Source: Rhodobacterales bacterium
GTDB taxonomy: Bacteria > Pseudomonadota > Alphaproteobacteria > Rhizobiales > Stappiaceae
DNA: 64,000 bases
Direction: 5' to 3'
NCBI GenBank assembly: GCA_008107755.1
Contig: VIRH01000085.1
Location: 124,001 to 188,000, forward strand
Shown: positions 63,701 through 64,000 of the stretch, one piece after another
Layout: each line of letters begins with the position of its first letter
Position numbering within the stretch: the stretch's first letter is position 1
Translations under genes and position numbers: made by a program
The notes under the pieces: model-generated
What the model saw: the letters and a program-made list of their open reading frames with translations, nothing else
Database searches by the model: none
Told to the model about the DNA's origin: nothing

Positions 63701-64000
63701 GTCTTGAGTCTCAGGGAAAGGCTGCCGCCGGCATTCTCGCCGAAGCTGATGCCGAGATCGCCCGAGGACTCCAGCGGACCACCACCAGCTTCATTCCCAT
63801 CGCCGAGATTGCCCTCGTCCAGGACGATTCCCACCCCGGAAAAGGCGCCCGGAATGAGAAAAGGCGTGGTGTCGACCTCCGGTGCAGCATCTTCGCTCTC
63901 GAATGACTCGATCGCGCCCGCAGTCTCACCTTCCAGCAGGGAGTTGAAGCCAATGCCCTCGCCAAGGGAGTCGATTGTCACGTTCTCGAAGTTTTGCCCG
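51751..64000 (-). CDS. Giant RTX surface adhesin, 5' end beyond the window (partial)
   Basis: Open frame of at least 4082 residues reaching the window edge. The GTG at 63981 is unlikely to be the start: the frame remains open upstream (GQNFENVTIDS) and no ribosome site is seen. Order: about eight 140-200-residue T1SS-143/DUF5801-like repeats (64000-58890; each with VDEDG, WGADN, NLDHP and ATDSDGD elements), RTX block 1 (58160-58440), beta-helix 1 (58010-57200), RTX block 2 (57130-56660), beta-helix 2 (56530-55700), four cadherin/VCBS-like domains (54960-53565), a jelly-roll-like domain (53555-53090), an EF-hand-like Ca-loop region (53085-52690), a final RTX block (52160-52040) and a C-terminal secretion signal. 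It is acidic and Asp/Gly-rich throughout. It converges on its presumed export operon with a 66-bp gap. Confidence 0.9.
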   Translation of the reverse strand, partial: GQNFENVTIDSLGEGIGFNSLLEGETAGAIESFESEDAAPEVDTTPFLIPGAFSGVGIVLDEGNLGDGNEAGGGPLESSGDLGISFGENAGGSLSLRLKTSGAIPLDPDGNLILLSSDGLGMGYSLLTRPGVGQVLSGFNFRTGEILFRFEITIVAGAGINGAPGAQYSFQLSGNIDHDTAETDDSLPLTFTITATDSNGDSVDRVITFNIQDDSAELGGNADNGIVDEDGLIIGSGDVVAEGKLNIRWGADNGDNDKTADLAGERNGNVYEQDTPGGNGNRSVVFGGLEASGPTAPGGPYLPDFLTLSDNNGNVLDLASLTSRGVDLTFVLSADGTVLTAYAGANTVFVVSLSDEEGGGYLFDLQDVLDHPDVASEDEILMSFEFTATDGDGDAVSGLFSVTVGDDVPEVDGGAIEDSVVDEDGFVPDVLETGAGIPGGDGDAGEDATSVIGKSLGIDWGADSENSAVNGGIDEAKGAVEGDRSVVFADTVVSTLEAQGLSSNGIDLVYEISSNGTVLTATAGEGGPTVFVVQLSDEGAGSYSVDLLRNLDHVVAGTEDDIALNFDFVATDSDGDFVTDSFQVIVDDDSAEISLATITSSTVDEDGLSPAVAGNLISPQGPGDAPGLATDISHAQTTLGIDWGADNANASVDGGIDTATGPADGDRSVVFAADIVTSLQAQALSSNGATLTYALDATRTTLTATAGADGPVVFVVNLSDQDAGSYSFDLQGNLDHPDSTSEDDIVLNFDFVATDSDGDPAEGAFTVTVDDDSPFAIGPIADGHVEEEQLTGGNEDTSGGDPDLIGTTDNDFEVNLPFVGKVFTDLTDETASASLNILWGSDRGNSDANGGGFTGTQVEGDRSVIFSDFSDAAANIQVASDSATNLALTSNGVAVQYELLANNTVLNAFVVDGGVKSDVFTVTLSDTDAGEYNFELKGTLDHPVGGGENELYLTFDFTARDSDGDASSSSFEVHVIDDKPLVSNALNIVSDEDDINTGDALGTSPGLPDPDKTQPVVETPFDIPDGLGDAATVIGSLSDVVTFGADGPAATGGYAFTGDAVTFMTSLGLTSAGAAISYEISGDTLLAYFDNVGNPGYEPVIDFPIFLFKLDPDSGDFVFQQIGQLDHAPGDGENSQLQSTGGPIDAIDFGRIIVASDADGDSLNLDGKLNISIKDDIPRPAATLEGEIRIDETGGSNGDNSSDPTLADLFLSVTGGSDADFGSPIYAQKDIVDGNSGYFGNGADFYEPTSSFDLQIDTANPDSGLETTSGDKIILVLQSDGIVVGVIDAPGEANDGKAAFAIHMRNEFGDISGSDLNEVTVVQYVSVRHADGTPGGDTVDLAGKVYAVLTITDYDGDTVASDRLSIGEAIKFDDGGPSAGAGETVLLDDDDLSGGNPGGVGDQAGTPTNLTGTLDHSFGPDGEGGKISWLATSTADDPALGFSFVPEADGATLLVKQGDTVVFKVDVVQSTGAYTITQLAPVTHADGGDENDVTFELRYEVKDGDGDTAEGSLTVSVDDDTPELGTASIADGVDEDGFISAATVSTSGSLDVKWGADNGDARSVAFAEVAAGQYVSFSDPVSALAGVTSNGTAVAFAFVGDVLVGYTIDAAAPDTLAASNIVLTVTLSDTGNGGYDFELRQPLDHTAPSGTEHYLDLTFGFNATDSDNDVSGDGAFTIRVDAAGTISSIDYSALTSGVFVNLGAADVTYGGQTVAGETATDRDGATPAVIGQDKVTGIIDAYGGSGADVLVGQNGEANILGGNGGDDVFILGRDANAGAGQTRQVTLGDGSTSDVSIAGRAETSDTVLGGADFDTVVLESGNGSDGFVLDASQSATVQNIEEIEGTGGDDVVILDSAYVSDEADGGVQISGLGGDDVIQSGAGDDTLSGGGGNDLLSGLAGNDVLKGGTGADELHGGSGKDKLRGGGDDDRLIGGADDDSLRGDEGVDTAAFADVLDTTNVQLDGTDGWIVTTSSEGTDTLETVEIVEHGGGRILLVGNGGFATIQNAIDAALDGDTILIAPGTYQENLTIDKGVSLVAAGAVAVEATAGNAVSILPGVDGFDISFSGINLVGNGTGDTGIDVAAGANVGTLSFSDGFISSFTNRGIYATDGGNPTGTPAMGDLVVSDVIFTDIGDGGGNTAHIKLFGYDGDATFKNVTIDGGSDVDVSAWPDNAIEITGGLNGAGNANPVPANEPDIGTVVFDGVVVVGAFEKNPVGIFNFNQIDGLSIPGLILTGAESDWGPLFNIDGVADDVIDASGFTISFPSGGDIVTEIQGDKTGQGPVDQTLTGTDYNDRIIGKEGNDELFGGDGNDELYGADKPGGAAEFEVGNDILRGGKGNDFADGGAGDDMIYGGGGRDELHGGEGNDLVEGGGGRDALYGDAGNDELSGGGGRDELYGDEGDDELSGDRGHDQLYGGEGDDDLEGGAGNDRIDGGEDASGGDIDTAHYSNSLDVDAFTDNGGNWTVSAGTEGTDTVTNVEVVEHAGGRILLVGNGGFDTIQEAVDAAQSGDTILVAAGTYDEDVVIDKPLTLLSAGGAGTTIINGQNGELGAITIAPDAGAVTIGDTGHGFTVQGNNGSASSENAAIYLTGDQNGIIVRGNVIEARGDAGMMSEYAATVSNVTIDGNTFSGQTFIGSEPAGNGFSEQFTLDNVPRQLVVIGGDGQNTTNVTFTYNVVSGTVGGTNAGGEQGNTLVTIDAANSVIDGNTFSGFTNRYATAIRAREANTDITYNTFDHTSGGNSRGGLVVNDGTPGTYSGNVLTGGDGDELIYGITPGDDLITTGAGDDTIGWTVGSGRDTIQGATDATAAADTDTFTVTGSGENTERFLIETRAVYEAGPGATPLAAGTEVVVSRSDDNGATFTVIAELENIDDIIIDLISASPTSAGGNVTVSGDFSGTDLDAATIVVLGTSGDDTVNVEAFTGSIDGSAQKVLFITNGGDDVIEGARAADVVDVTGKTVADLAPASGGGYVVTFNEGGSVTFTGGVPAFVENAGTPSETPVNLPPLLDVPLENSGSVVESGDIVGDAPTATGDLAAIDLDGTQLTWSIEGTPSTSYGSFAIDPDGTWTYTLDDDLADPLAKDESATESFVAKVTDADGASRLVTVEVTVNGSNDSPVISVETGDSSSDGLTETDSGLTTSGTLTVADVDLSDAVSASVLSVSASGSGIDGLFTPTALLGFFSLGSNPVVAGGAAQGSIAWAFNSNGEAFDFLPEGDQSVISYTIEVDDGNGGTATQVVQITLTGTNDAAEITGEVSGAATEDVAVDLSGNLVASGQLDVTDVDGDNSFDTSVTFKQASHGDGSARGSLSITAGGDWTYSVANGSAGVQGLSTGESFTETFTVTSADGTEQDVTITVSGSNDEAVISGEVSGAVKEDVAVDLSGNLVASGQLSVTDVDGDNSFDTSVTFKQASHGDGTARGSLSITADGDWTYSVANGSAGVQGLSTGESFTETFTVTSADGTEQDVTITVNGADEPAAPTTTTIDFDDDSLKGGGRVPDGYGGLNWSAEGSPTASSNSKAIDVFVKNNEDIAINKSAAKFVYITAPDGDSFDFKGAEFVSLGSANELKVSGYKDGVLVGSFDVTLTGTLTFSGTDINGIDELVFEVTSGTESGKGIANTGDYGFDNLQIVHHAGTDPIALDLNGDGVDLSAQVSFDIDADGEAEQIGWVGSEDALLVMDSDGSGAIENGSEVFSEVFAGGSYADSLEALASLDVNGDGIIDIRDAAFADIKVWQDANSDGFAQEGELLSLTDRGIDSIDLDAAAVNDTVDGNTVFAEGSYTFADGSKGTYVGVSFGAANDDPDGEDATRQSVAMAAAAALVLYTASTEEVAAGLVDITVKTAPAHGEIAISDDMTVTYMLPSGYEGQDGVELGLVFADGSVVTRDITVEVLADEPEVPTTASVTETGTEVADQSGSDDTDMHDAPATGDSSEVTVKVTASVISGDDGDNILVGTDGDDILAGGLGSDILTGGEGADTFILSDLTDADVITDYSFDQGDRIDLGQLLDGAFGPGVDASEFVRASKGDDGNVHLEVDMDGAGAGHDWQEAAIMTDHASMGDTIRVVMDSDGSEVQVAVHAA
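53565..54250 (-). repeat. Tandem 342-bp repeat in the adhesin gene
   Basis: Two adjacent copies of a 114-residue VCBS/cadherin-like unit, period 342 bp, as seen from GTGATGGTGACGTCCTG at 53585 and its match at 53927. At protein level the copies differ at about five of some 108 positions, so the duplication is recent or maintained by recombination. Confidence 0.85.
56650..58470 (-). repeat. RTX nonapeptide blocks and duplicated beta-helix cassette within the adhesin
   Basis: Two Ca-binding RTX arrays of GGxGxDxxx units lie here (for example GLGGDDVIQSGAGDDTLSGG and YGGEGDDDLEGGAGNDRIDG). Each is followed by a similar linker (TLETVEIVEHGGGRILLVGN and TVTNVEVVEHAGGRILLVGN) that opens a right-handed beta-helix (TIQNAIDAALDGDTILIAPG and TIQEAVDAAQSGDTILVAAG). 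The whole RTX-linker-helix cassette has therefore been duplicated. Confidence 0.8.

Noticed and set aside
51751..63981. Repeats in the adhesin region as a CRISPR array
   Set aside because: The repeats are in frame, protein-coding and without uniform spacers, and there are no cas genes.
51751..64000. VAAG and LAAG tetrapeptides in the adhesin as LapG-type cleavage sites
   Set aside because: They lie inside beta-helix or repeat domains, not in an N-terminal retention module, and lack the expected first residue. The true site is probably outside the window.
1..64000. Mobile element, prophage or genomic island boundaries
   Set aside because: I saw no transposase, integrase or tRNA gene with a flanking direct repeat. 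The base composition is even apart from the intergenic A+T-rich spacers.
1..64000. tRNA and rRNA genes
   Set aside because: No stretch showed a T-arm-like GGTTCGAATCC with matching acceptor arms, and no rRNA core sequence was seen. A covariance-model scan would settle small RNAs.

Overview
The window looks like chromosomal DNA of a high-GC alphaproteobacterium, most likely a marine Hyphomicrobiales of the Stappiaceae type (Roseibium/Labrenzia/Stappia). This is an inference. It rests on the iscU-like/yidD | folE-hisI neighbourhood, the small DUF3126 and CHCC zinc-finger proteins, bacterial transglutaminase-like cysteine proteinases (BTLCP), the N-acetylglutaminylglutamine amide (NAGGN) osmolyte operon and a very large type I secreted adhesin. 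I found no rRNA, tRNA, CRISPR array, transposase, integrase or phage gene.

Layout. 0-3.4 kb: a RimK-like ATP-grasp protein paired with a GNAT/C39-peptidase fusion (minus strand), then an Lrp/AsnC regulator divergent from an EamA exporter. 4.4-10.7 kb: a B12-radical SAM protein, yidD, a small exported protein and an IscU-like scaffold (minus), then folE and hisI (plus), a CBS-pair protein and a rhomboid protease (minus). 10.7-16.3 kb: mostly orphan genes (PAS_5, tandem PilZ, BTLCP, gamma-carbonic anhydrase, small membrane proteins, DUF3126), several with clear terminators. 16.3-24.3 kb: cysE, an enoyl-CoA hydratase homologue, two alpha/beta hydrolases, a zinc-finger protein, an FAD monooxygenase, a CinA-type protein, gpt and an L,D-transpeptidase. 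24.3-32.6 kb: a sugar catabolic regulon of ABC importer, FGGY kinase and fucose/arabinose-isomerase-like protein (minus), divergent from an SGNH hydrolase and a degenerate ROK regulator, with a 33-bp palindrome between the divergent arms. 32.6-37.6 kb: sfsA, a TrkH-type potassium transporter and a GGDEF-EAL protein. 37.7-43.0 kb: a MarR regulator divergent from asnO-ngg-M42 peptidase, the NAGGN operon, with a perfect operator-like palindrome in the spacer of a good sigma-70 promoter. 43.1-44.3 kb: an orphan phnM.

44.7-64.0 kb: a complete surface-adhesin export locus. A plus-strand operon encodes a TolC-like outer-membrane channel, an LssB/LapB-type ABC exporter whose peptidase-like N-terminus lacks a catalytic Cys, an HlyD-type adaptor, a BTLCP protease (LapG family) and a 246-residue protein with two membrane segments around a periplasmic domain. 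Converging on it is a giant RTX adhesin of at least 4082 residues whose 5' end lies beyond the window. This resembles the Lap/Bap surface-retention system, but no LapD is encoded in the cluster. The small two-TM protein sits where a receptor that controls the protease might be expected, and I regard it as the best candidate for an undescribed variation. The GGDEF-EAL and PilZ proteins elsewhere in the window could connect c-di-GMP to the same output, but nothing in the sequence ties them to it directly.
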